Shown piece after piece: positions 1 to 5,228 of a DNA stretch of 10,355 bases (positions are counted from its first letter, which is position 1; each line of letters opens with the position of its first letter). The notes under the pieces were generated by a model. That model saw nothing but the letters and a program-made list of their open reading frames with translations, searched no databases and was not told the DNA's origin. This DNA is from JBFHNV01 sp965365655 (lineage in GTDB: Bacteria > Pseudomonadota > Gammaproteobacteria > HK1): the NCBI GenBank assembly GCA_965365655.1, contig CBDUCN010000185.1, positions 1 through 10,355 on the forward strand, in the 5' to 3' direction. The position numbers and the translations under genes were made by a program.

Positions 1-947
1 CCCACAAGATGCACGAGATCCTCGCGGTCAGCGATCGCGTCGCGGTGCTGCGCCGGGGGCGCAAGGTGGGCGAGGTCGTGACCGCCGAGACGGATCGCGA
101 CGCGCTGGCCGAGCTGATGGTGGGCCACGCGGTGACGCGCCCGCGGGTGGAGCACCTCGAGCCAGGCGAGCCGGTGCTCGCGCTGGACGACGTGTCGGTC
201 GCCGGCGGCGACGGGCGCGCCGCGCTGCAGTCGGTGCACCTCGAGCTTCGCGAGCGCGAGATCGTCGGCGTCGCCGGCGTCGCCGGCAACGGCCAGGGCA
301 CGCTGGCGGACCTGCTCTCGGGCCTCGGCCGGCCGCGCCGCGGCACCGTGCGCTGGCGCGGCGAGCGCGTGACCCGCTTCTCGCCGCGGCGCTTCGTCGC
401 GATGGGCATCGCGCGAATCCCGGAGGACCGCCACGCCGCCGGCGTGTTTCCCGAGATGTCGGTGTGGGAGAACCTGCAGAACGAGGAGCTTCGCCGCGCG
501 CCGTTCTGGCGCGCCGGCGCGTTCATCGACCGCGCCGCGTGCCGCCGGCACGCGGCCGCGCTGATCGAGCAGTTCGACATCCGCTGCGACAGCATGGAGA
601 TGCCGGCGCGCCTGCTCTCCGGCGGCAACATGCAGAAGCTGATCCTCGCCCGCGTGCTGCACCGCCAGCCGCGCCTGATCCTCGCGAACCAGCCGGTGCG
701 CGGCCTCGACGAGGGCGCGATCGCGTTCGTGCACGAGCGCCTGCTGGCGGCGAAGGCGGCCGGCGCGGCGGTGCTGCTGGTGTCGGAGGACCTCGACGAG
801 CTGACGGCGCTGGCCGATCGCATCGTCGTGATGGCGCACGGGCGCATGAGCCGGGCGGTGCGCCCGAGCGAGGTCAGCGCCCGCGACCTCGGGCTGATGA
901 TGAGCGGCGACCTGGACCACGCTCCCCGGAGGGCGGCCGCATGCTGA
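1..947 (+). CDS. Nucleoside/simple-sugar type ABC transporter ATPase, C-terminal part (5' end outside window)
   Basis: This is the energising subunit of an importer of the BmpA-associated (YufO-like) nucleoside or sugar class. The reading frame is open from the first bases (His-Lys just before the Met at 9), so the gene begins upstream and the Met at 9 is internal. Counting from that Met, residues 1-40 are the tail of the first nucleotide-binding domain (ILAVSDRVAVLRRGR). Residues 55-300 are the second domain. Its Walker A region is degenerate (GVAGNGQGT at 89-97, no Lys), which is usual for the second half of RbsA/YufO-type ATPases. The signature LSGGN lies at 203-207, the Walker B-like LILANQP at 223-229 and the D-loop-like RGLDEGA at 231-237; the switch region reads LLVSEDLDEL, with no clear His. 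The gene is followed by two permeases of the matching family, which supports the role. Substrate is inferred from family only; nucleosides or purines are most likely. Confidence 0.93.
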   Translation, partial: HKMHEILAVSDRVAVLRRGRKVGEVVTAETDRDALAELMVGHAVTRPRVEHLEPGEPVLALDDVSVAGGDGRAALQSVHLELREREIVGVAGVAGNGQGTLADLLSGLGRPRRGTVRWRGERVTRFSPRRFVAMGIARIPEDRHAAGVFPEMSVWENLQNEELRRAPFWRAGAFIDRAACRRHAAALIEQFDIRCDSMEMPARLLSGGNMQKLILARVLHRQPRLILANQPVRGLDEGAIAFVHERLLAAKAAGAAVLLVSEDLDELTALADRIVVMAHGRMSRAVRPSEVSARDLGLMMSGDLDHAPRRAAAC

Positions 948-1024
948 GCGCGCGGCCCGCCGGAGCTCCGCCGCGCGCGCCCCCCGCGGCCGCGGCGCAC
1001 GCGGCGACAGGACCCGCGCCGTGA
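941..1024 (+). other. Candidate 27-codon coupling mini-ORF between ATPase and permease
   Basis: An ATG at 941 overlaps the ATPase stop (ATGCTGA, 941-947). It is preceded by GGAGGG at 928-933 with a 7-nt spacer, which is the best ribosome-binding site in this operon. The frame runs 27 codons (Ala/Pro/Arg-rich, no recognisable domain) to a TGA at 1022-1024, and that stop overlaps the GTG start of the first permease as GTGA. It could be a leader that hands ribosomes from the ATPase to the permease. It could also be chance in Ala/Pro-rich sequence, or the true permease start separated from its frame by a sequencing indel. The frame carries no conserved sequence I recognise. Confidence 0.25.
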
Positions 1025-2070
1025 GGCTCGAGCCCCGCGAGCATGCCCCGCTCTGGCTGGCCGTCACCGCGCCGCTCGCGGCCATCGCGGTCTCGCTGCT
1101 GCTGACCTCGGGGCTGGTGCTGTGGGCCGGCGAGTCCGTCACCGCCGCGTACGCGCTGCTGTTCAAGGGCGCGTTCGGCTCGCGCTTCGCGCTCACCGAG
1201 ACCTTCGCCCGCGCGACGCCGCTGATCCTCACCGGCCTCGCCGCCGCGGTCGCGTTCCGCGCGAAGTTCTGGAACATCGGCGCCGAGGGCCAGCTCTACT
1301 GCGGCGCGCTCGCGACCACGTGGCTGGGCACCGGCGTGCTCACGCTTCACCCGGCGCTGCTGATCCCGGCGCTGTTCGCCGCCGGCGCGCTGGCCGGCGG
1401 CCTCGCGCTGCTGATCCCGGTGCTGCTCAAGGTGCGGCTGAAGGTGGACGAGGTGGTCACCACGCTGCTGCTGAACTTCGTGATCCTGCTGCTCGTGAAC
1501 TACCTCGTCGAGGGCCCGTGGAAGGACCCGATGTCGCTGGGCTGGCCGCAGGCGGCGCCGGTGATCGACGAGGGCGTGCTGCCGCGGCTCGTGGAGCGCT
1601 CGCGGCTGCACCTCGGGCTCGTCGTCGCGGTGGCGTCGTCGATCGCCGTGTGGCTGATGTTCCGCTTCACGGTGTGGGGCTACGAGATCCGCGCCGTGGG
1701 CCAGAACCCGCGCGCCGCCGCGTTCGCCGGCATCGGCATCGGCGCGACGGTGCTGCGCGTCGCGCTGATCTCGGGCGGCCTCGCCGGCATGGCGGGCGTC
1801 ACCGAGGTCGCGGGCCTGAAGGGCTACCTGACGCTGGACCTGTCCCCCGGCTTCGGCTACGCGGGCATCGCCGTCGCGATGCTCGCCGCGCTGCACCCGC
1901 TGGGCGTCGTCGCGTCCGCGGTGTTCCTCGCCGGCATCTACGTCGGCGCCGACTCGATGAGCCGCGGCGTCAACATCCCGAACTACATCGCCGACGTCAT
2001 CGTCGCGTGCTCCGTGCTCTCGGTGCTCGTGAGCCTGATGCTGGTGCAGTTCCGGGTGCGCTGGCGGTGA
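1021..2070 (+). CDS. Nucleoside/simple-sugar ABC transporter permease 1 (BPD_transp_2 family, YufP-like)
   Basis: This is an inner-membrane permease subunit of the same importer, 349 aa, a normal length for the family. It is almost entirely hydrophobic segments. The family landmark AFRAKFWNIGAEGQL (78-92) is present, as is the cytoplasmic coupling-loop region YEIRAVGQNPRAAAFAGI (221-238) that contacts the ATPase. The start is a GTG. No ATG or GTG lies upstream in this frame back to the end of the ATPase, and AGGA at 1009-1012 gives a modest Shine-Dalgarno 8 nt before it. The GTG overlaps the stop of the candidate mini-ORF. The 3' end overlaps the next permease by four bases (GTGA, 2067-2070), so the two are probably translationally coupled. 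Family is confident; the exact substrate is not visible in the sequence. Confidence 0.93.
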   Translation: MRLEPREHAPLWLAVTAPLAAIAVSLLLTSGLVLWAGESVTAAYALLFKGAFGSRFALTETFARATPLILTGLAAAVAFRAKFWNIGAEGQLYCGALATTWLGTGVLTLHPALLIPALFAAGALAGGLALLIPVLLKVRLKVDEVVTTLLLNFVILLLVNYLVEGPWKDPMSLGWPQAAPVIDEGVLPRLVERSRLHLGLVVAVASSIAVWLMFRFTVWGYEIRAVGQNPRAAAFAGIGIGATVLRVALISGGLAGMAGVTEVAGLKGYLTLDLSPGFGYAGIAVAMLAALHPLGVVASAVFLAGIYVGADSMSRGVNIPNYIADVIVACSVLSVLVSLMLVQFRVRWR

Positions 2071-3014
2071 GCGACCTCCTCGACGTCTTCCTCACCGCCG
2101 GCTTCTGGGCGGCGACGATCCGCATCGCGTGCCCGCTGATCTTCGCGACCCTCGGCGAGCTGATCTGCGAGCGCGCCGGCGTGCTGAACCTCGGCATCGA
2201 GGGGATCATGACGCTCGGCGCGATGGCCGGCTGGATGTGGGTATACCAGGGCGGCGACCTGTACACCGGCGTGCTGTTCGCCGCGTTCTGCGGCGCGCTG
2301 TTCGGCCTGCTGCACGCCGGCTTCACCGTGCACCTCGGGCTGTCGCAGCACGTCACCGGCATCGGCATCACGATGCTCGCGTCCGCGCTCAGCTACTACA
2401 GCTTCCGGATGCTGCTTCCGGAGTCGACCACCCCGCCGAAGATCACGCCGTTCCAGCCGCTGGACCTCGGCGCACTGTCGGACCTGCCGTTCGTCGGCGA
2501 GGCGCTGTTCCGCCAGACCGCGATGAGCTGGCTCGCGTTCGCGTGCGTGCCGGTGGTGATGCTGGTGCTGTACCGCACGCCGCTCGGCCTCGCGGTGCGC
2601 ATGGCCGGCGAGAACCCCGTCGCTGTGGAGGCGCAGGGCATCGACGTGTTCATGGTGCGCACCGGCGCCGTTGTCGTCGGCAGCGCGCTGATGGCGGTGG
2701 GCGGCGCGTACCTCACGATGAGCGCGTTCGACGCGTTCTACTTCGGGATGATCAACGGCCGCGGCTGGATCTGCGTCGCGCTCGTCATCTTCGCGTCGTG
2801 GCGACCCGGCAAGGCACTGCTGGGCGCGCTGCTGTTCGCCGCGCTCGACGCGTTCCAGGTCCGCGCGCAGCAGCAGGCCGGCGCGTTCATCCCGTACCAG
2901 GTGTTCCTGATGCTGCCGTACCTGCTGTCCATCGCCGCGATGGTCGTGATGGCTCGCAAGGCGCGCTACCCGAAGGCCCTGCTGACGCCGTTCCGGCGCG
3001 GCGACCGCGTCTGA
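2067..3014 (+). CDS. Nucleoside/simple-sugar ABC transporter permease 2 (BPD_transp_2 family, YufQ-like)
   Basis: This is the second inner-membrane permease subunit, 315 aa, which would pair with the upstream permease as a heterodimer. The start is taken as the GTG at 2067, giving MSDLLDVFLTAGFW. It overlaps the preceding stop as GTGA, the usual arrangement of this permease pair. The family landmark ERAGVLNLGIEGIM lies at 35-48, just after the first hydrophobic segment, and the coupling loop RMAGENPVAVEAQGI at 178-192. Several further long hydrophobic stretches follow, ending in a basic cytoplasmic tail (RKARYPKALLTPFRRGDRV). The same frame is open far upstream inside permease 1, but that part is an arginine-rich shadow. 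The gene is last in its operon, with a terminator-like hairpin 110 nt downstream. Confidence 0.93.
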   Translation: MSDLLDVFLTAGFWAATIRIACPLIFATLGELICERAGVLNLGIEGIMTLGAMAGWMWVYQGGDLYTGVLFAAFCGALFGLLHAGFTVHLGLSQHVTGIGITMLASALSYYSFRMLLPESTTPPKITPFQPLDLGALSDLPFVGEALFRQTAMSWLAFACVPVVMLVLYRTPLGLAVRMAGENPVAVEAQGIDVFMVRTGAVVVGSALMAVGGAYLTMSAFDAFYFGMINGRGWICVALVIFASWRPGKALLGALLFAALDAFQVRAQQQAGAFIPYQVFLMLPYLLSIAAMVVMARKARYPKALLTPFRRGDRV

Positions 3015-3124
3015 CCGCGAGGCGCGTCGCGCACGCGGACCGCGGGCGGAATGCGCCACGCCGACATCCGCGGCGCCGCGCTCACGCCGCTGCAGACCGC
3101 TCACCCGTGGCCTGGGACGCCGCT

Positions 3125-3170
3125 TCCCGACACTCTGCGGCAACTGCTGGCCGCAGTGTCGGGATTTCTT
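3125..3170 (+). terminator. Rho-independent terminator candidate after the transporter operon
   Basis: The arm tcccgacac (3125-3133) plus tgcggc (3136-3141) pairs with gccgca (3150-3155) plus gtgtcggga (3156-3164). That gives 15 base pairs with a 2-nt bulge (3134-3135) and an 8-nt loop. TTTCTT follows at 3165-3170. The position, 110 nt after the permease 2 stop and before a separately promoted gene, fits an end-of-operon terminator. Confidence 0.7.
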
Positions 3171-3186
3171 ACACCCGCGCTCGGGA

Positions 3187-3200
3187 CGCATCGCGATGCG
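3187..3200. promoter_or_regulatory. 14-bp perfect palindrome upstream of the sigma-54-like promoter
   Basis: CGCATCGCGATGCG is a perfect palindrome. It ends 37 nt before the promoter-like element at 3238. A two-fold symmetric site upstream of a -24/-12 promoter is where an enhancer-binding activator or another dimeric regulator could bind. No regulator is identified, and short GC-rich palindromes also arise by chance. Confidence 0.35.
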
Positions 3201-3237
3201 CGAGACAACTCGTTGATGCAAGTTGGAAAGCACAATC

Positions 3238-3254
3238 CGGCATGCTTCATGCAA
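3238..3254 (+). promoter_or_regulatory. Sigma-54 (RpoN) type -24/-12 promoter candidate for the PEP-CTERM gene
   Basis: CGGCATGCTTCATGCAA matches the RpoN consensus TGGCACG-N4-TTGCW. The invariant GG is at 3239-3240 and the invariant GC at 3251-3252, with the required 10 bases between them. The only departures are C for T at the first base, T for C inside GGCAC, and A for T before TGC. Transcription would begin near 3263, leaving a leader of about 30 nt that carries the AGGAA ribosome-binding site at 3281-3285. PEP-CTERM genes in exosortase bacteria are known to be controlled by RpoN with the PrsK/PrsR two-component system, which makes this placement credible. Confidence 0.6.
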
Positions 3255-3293
3255 GAGTGACGGCGCACGAAGCAAACACGAGGAACCCGGATC

Positions 3294-3941
3294 ATGGGTA
3301 GAACATTGATGGCTGCGTTCGCGTTGATGACGCTGGGCGCTCTCGCACCGGGCGCCGCGCAGGCGGTGGTCTTCGACTTCGACATCACCTTCGATGGCCT
3401 CAGCGCGACGCAGGACGCGTCCTCCGATCCGATCACCGGAACCACGCTCGTTCCGGGCGCCGACGGATTCAACCTGGACATCCACGCGTCCGACGGCTTC
3501 GCATGGGAGGTCACCGCACCGACGTCGCTCGGCATCTACGCCGGCTTCTTCGTGCAGGACGGCGGAAACAGGACGGCCAACGTGACGACGACGTTCTTCA
3601 GCAACGGCGTGCAGGTCGCGCAGGACGTCGACATCGGCACGGTGCAGACCGCGGTTCATCTCGGCGCCCAGAGCTTCAACCTCGCCGCCGGGCTGGTGTT
3701 CGACCAGGTCGTCGTCGACTACACGTTCCTGGCCTCGACGTCGACGTTCACGACCATCCAGCCGCAGCCGGACATCGTCGCCTTCACGCCGTTCTTCCGC
3801 GTGTCGACGATCCAGTTCGTGCCCGTATCCGCGCCCGCGTCCCTGTGCCTGCTGGCCCTCGGCCTCGCGGCCGTGCGCCGGCGCTCCCGGGCTGTGGGGT
3901 CGGACCAAGTCATCCCACTGATCCGCCTGACAAAATCCTGA
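3294..3941 (+). CDS. PEP-CTERM sorting-domain protein (variant motif), C-terminus extended by a repeat
   Basis: This is an exported protein predicted to be handled by an exosortase. The start is the ATG at 3294, 8 nt after AGGAA. Residues 1-24 form a signal peptide ending AAQA. Residues 25-175 are a Thr/Val/Asp-rich, probably beta-sheet region with few charges and no domain I recognise. The C-terminus has the tripartite sorting layout: VSAPASL (178-184), a hydrophobic run LCLLALGLAAV (184-194), then RRR (195-197). The usual PEP reads SAP here, a divergent form. Family members normally stop within a few residues of the Arg cluster. Here the frame continues for 15 more residues, and residues 202-215 (GSDQVIPLIRLTKS) are encoded by the start of the RAYT-associated repeat at 3897, so the original stop appears to have been replaced. 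G+C is lower than in the neighbouring operons. Role is unknown; such proteins are usually linked to extracellular matrix or exopolysaccharide. Confidence 0.8.
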   Translation: MGRTLMAAFALMTLGALAPGAAQAVVFDFDITFDGLSATQDASSDPITGTTLVPGADGFNLDIHASDGFAWEVTAPTSLGIYAGFFVQDGGNRTANVTTTFFSNGVQVAQDVDIGTVQTAVHLGAQSFNLAAGLVFDQVVVDYTFLASTSTFTTIQPQPDIVAFTPFFRVSTIQFVPVSAPASLCLLALGLAAVRRRSRAVGSDQVIPLIRLTKS

Positions 3942-3983
3942 AAGAGACCGCGCGAACCGCGCTTAGAGCGCGAATTCGACCGG
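3897..3983 (+). repeat. REP-like bipartite repeat, copy 1 (degenerate stem)
   Basis: The 26-nt head occupies 3897-3922: GGGTCGGACCA, then TCA at 3910, C at 3914 and CTGAT at 3918-3922. After a 25-nt spacer comes a stem-loop at 3948-3983. Its inner stem is intact (cgcgct 3958-3963 with agcgcg 3967-3972, loop TAG) and its outer stem is imperfect (ccg..cgaa against ttcg.ccgg). The head lies inside the PEP-CTERM coding frame. Confidence 0.75.
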
Positions 3984-4059
3984 ACTGCAGGGCATTTAAG
4001 AGCCGCGTGGTCGCGCAGCATGCCGACCGCGTCGGCTCGGGATCCTGCGGGGGCAGCCG

Positions 4060-4147
4060 GGGTCGGACCAGGTCATCTCCCTGATCTAGTTACAGAAAGC
4101 TTGGAAAAACCGGCTCGAACTCCGCTTACAGCGCAAGTTCGAGCCGG
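4060..4147 (+). repeat. REP-like bipartite repeat, copy 2 (perfect 12-bp stem)
   Basis: The head is at 4060-4085 (GGGTCGGACCA, TCA at 4073, C at 4077, CTGAT at 4081-4085). A 24-nt spacer follows, then a stem-loop at 4110-4147. The arms ccggctcgaact (4110-4121) and agttcgagccgg (4136-4147) are perfectly complementary over 12 bp and enclose an inner cgc/gcg pairing with a TTACA loop. This is the best preserved of the three copies and the nearest to the 3' end of the transposase gene. Confidence 0.8.
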
Positions 4148-4278
4148 CTGAAGTGCCTTCAAGAACGCTGCGGTCGCGCCGCATCCGGATCGCGCCGACC
4201 GGGACCTCCCGGCTCGGGCCGCGTCATCTTCTCGATTCGACGGCGACCTGCTGCCGAATCACCGGGTCCGGTTGCTCG

Positions 4279-5031
4279 TCAACGCGCATGTCCCAAGCGG
4301 CCGATGCCGACGTAGCGACCCCTGTCCTCACGCAGCATGTACGCGCCATCGACGCGGCGAACGACACGGTCGAGCCTCGACAGACCGAGTCGAAGGCGCA
4401 CCGCCTCCGCGAACGCCTCGCTCCCGACCGCGATCGACTCCGTCCAGCAAGGATCTCTCGCGTGGTCGTCGGCTTGCACCGACAGCTCGACCTGCTCTCG
4501 ATGCGCTGCCTGCAGTTGAACCACCGAGGTGCATTCGGTCAGCGACGCCAGCCCGTCGAGATCGATGATCCGGTAGCGCGAGCGTGGCGACTGGATCTCG
4601 TTGTATCCCCCGTGCGGCCAGTCCCGAGGATGCGTGACCACGCCTGCCCGGACCATGTTGAGGTCGATGTACGTCAGGCAGCGCCACAGATGTTCGCCCG
4701 TCTCGACGGCGACCGCATGGTAGCGATCCTCCCAGAACGCACCTCGTCTCCCCCGACGGCCGTTGTAGACCTGCGCCATCCTGCCGCCCAGCAGCTGCAT
4801 GCTCCGGGGGATCGCATCGTCCCCCCGCGTGTCGCAGACGAGGAGGTGCACGTGGTTCGAAGTCACTGCGAAGTTCAGCACGCTCAGCGCGTGGCGCGAC
4901 TTCGCCGTGAAGAGCCAGCGACGCCAGGTATCGCGATCCCGTGCCGCCTTCAGCAGGAAGCGGCGATCGTGACAGCGGTGGGTGATGTGCCAGACCAGGC
5001 CCGGCAGGAAGTGACGGTTCGCACGTGGCAT
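4279..5031 (-). CDS. REP-associated tyrosine transposase (RAYT, IS200-like Y1 HUH family)
   Basis: This is a 250-aa single-strand DNA endonuclease/transposase of the Y1_Tnp family. Such proteins nick REP-type stem-loops. It begins MPRANRHFLPGLVWHITHRC, the typical RAYT opening. The metal-binding HUH-type pair is SNHVHLLV (His60, His62). The region AFWEDRYHAVAVETGEHL (98-115) corresponds to the family's conserved block. YIDLNMVRAGVV (121-132) carries the likely catalytic Tyr121. The C-terminal hundred residues are variable and include a basic RLRLGLSRLDRVVRR segment. The start is the ATG at 5031: GGGAGGA (5038-5044 on this strand) is placed 6 nt before it. The frame is open further upstream, but that part is antisense to the lipoprotein gene. 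No frameshift or stop is seen, so the enzyme is probably intact. G+C is below that of putA. Confidence 0.9.
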   Translation of the reverse strand: MPRANRHFLPGLVWHITHRCHDRRFLLKAARDRDTWRRWLFTAKSRHALSVLNFAVTSNHVHLLVCDTRGDDAIPRSMQLLGGRMAQVYNGRRGRRGAFWEDRYHAVAVETGEHLWRCLTYIDLNMVRAGVVTHPRDWPHGGYNEIQSPRSRYRIIDLDGLASLTECTSVVQLQAAHREQVELSVQADDHARDPCWTESIAVGSEAFAEAVRLRLGLSRLDRVVRRVDGAYMLREDRGRYVGIGRLGHAR

Positions 5032-5133
5032 GGGTGTTCCTCCCTGAACACAGGACCGGCTCCGAGAGCGTCGCCGGTCGCCCGAACATCGTGGGGCCGC
5101 TCTCCGGGTGCTGTCCTTAGCGCCCATATTTCC

Positions 5134-5220
5134 ACGGCCTCGGACAATTCTAACGGCTTTCCGAGCCGTCGTTGGCGGCGCTCTGCCTTTTCTTATCAGC
5201 AGGTTGAGTTGGTCCGACCC
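5134..5220 (-). repeat. REP-like bipartite repeat, copy 3 (inverted, upstream of the transposase)
   Basis: Read on the minus strand, the head runs 5220 to 5195 (GGGTCGGACCA, TCA, C and CTGAT at the same fixed spacing as copies 1 and 2). A 25-nt spacer follows, then a stem-loop at 5169-5134. Its arms acggctcgga and tccgaggccgt pair over 10 bp with one bulged base, and the loop contains GTTAGAA. The copy lies between the transposase start and the 3' end of the lipoprotein gene and forms the right end of the element. Confidence 0.75.
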
Positions 5221-5228
5221 GGAGCCAA

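Larger units (their letters stand above)
3896..4205 (+). repeat. Diverged tandem duplication, period about 163 bp
   Basis: The stretch starting at 3896 aligns with the one starting at 4059 well beyond the 87-nt repeat, through about 4040 and 4205. Examples are ctgcagggcatttaaga against ctgaagtgccttcaaga, and tggtcgcgcagcat against cggtcgcgccgcat. Both copies keep a second small hairpin: ggtcg 4009-4013 with cgacc 4024-4028 in the first, and cggtcg 4171-4176 with cgaccg 4196-4201 in the second. This region fills the 337-bp gap between the PEP-CTERM stop and the transposase stop. I see no gene in it. Confidence 0.65.
3897..5220. mobile_element. RAYT element: IS200-like transposase with flanking inverted REP-like repeats
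   Basis: A minus-strand REP-associated tyrosine transposase gene is bracketed by copies of one bipartite repeat. Two copies in + orientation lie on its 3' side (3897-3983 and 4060-4147), and one copy in - orientation lies on its 5' side (5134-5220). The outer boundaries are therefore inverted copies of the head GGGTCGGACCA. Neither side shows a target duplication, as expected for the HUH/Y1 class. The left boundary falls inside the 3' end of the PEP-CTERM frame. The right boundary is 8 nt past the stop of the lipoprotein gene. RAYTs are generally single-copy domesticated genes that mobilise REP repeats, so this may be a resident repeat-generating locus and not a typical self-mobile insertion sequence. 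Confidence 0.75.

Noticed and set aside
874..1896. Long minus-strand open frame opposite permease 1, and similar ones opposite permease 2 (1983-3908)
   Set aside because: The translations are Arg/His/Glu/Gln-rich with no hydrophobic or domain pattern, which is the typical antisense shadow of GC-rich genes. The + strand carries clear permeases.
3051..3260. 69-codon + strand open frame between permease 2 and the PEP-CTERM gene
   Set aside because: It runs straight through the terminator hairpin, the 14-bp palindrome and the sigma-54-like promoter, has no clear Shine-Dalgarno, and shows no domain.
3896..4147. CRISPR array, suggested by repeats with similar spacing
   Set aside because: Only two direct copies, diverged, with internal hairpins and a related inverted copy beside a RAYT gene; no regular spacers and no cas genes.
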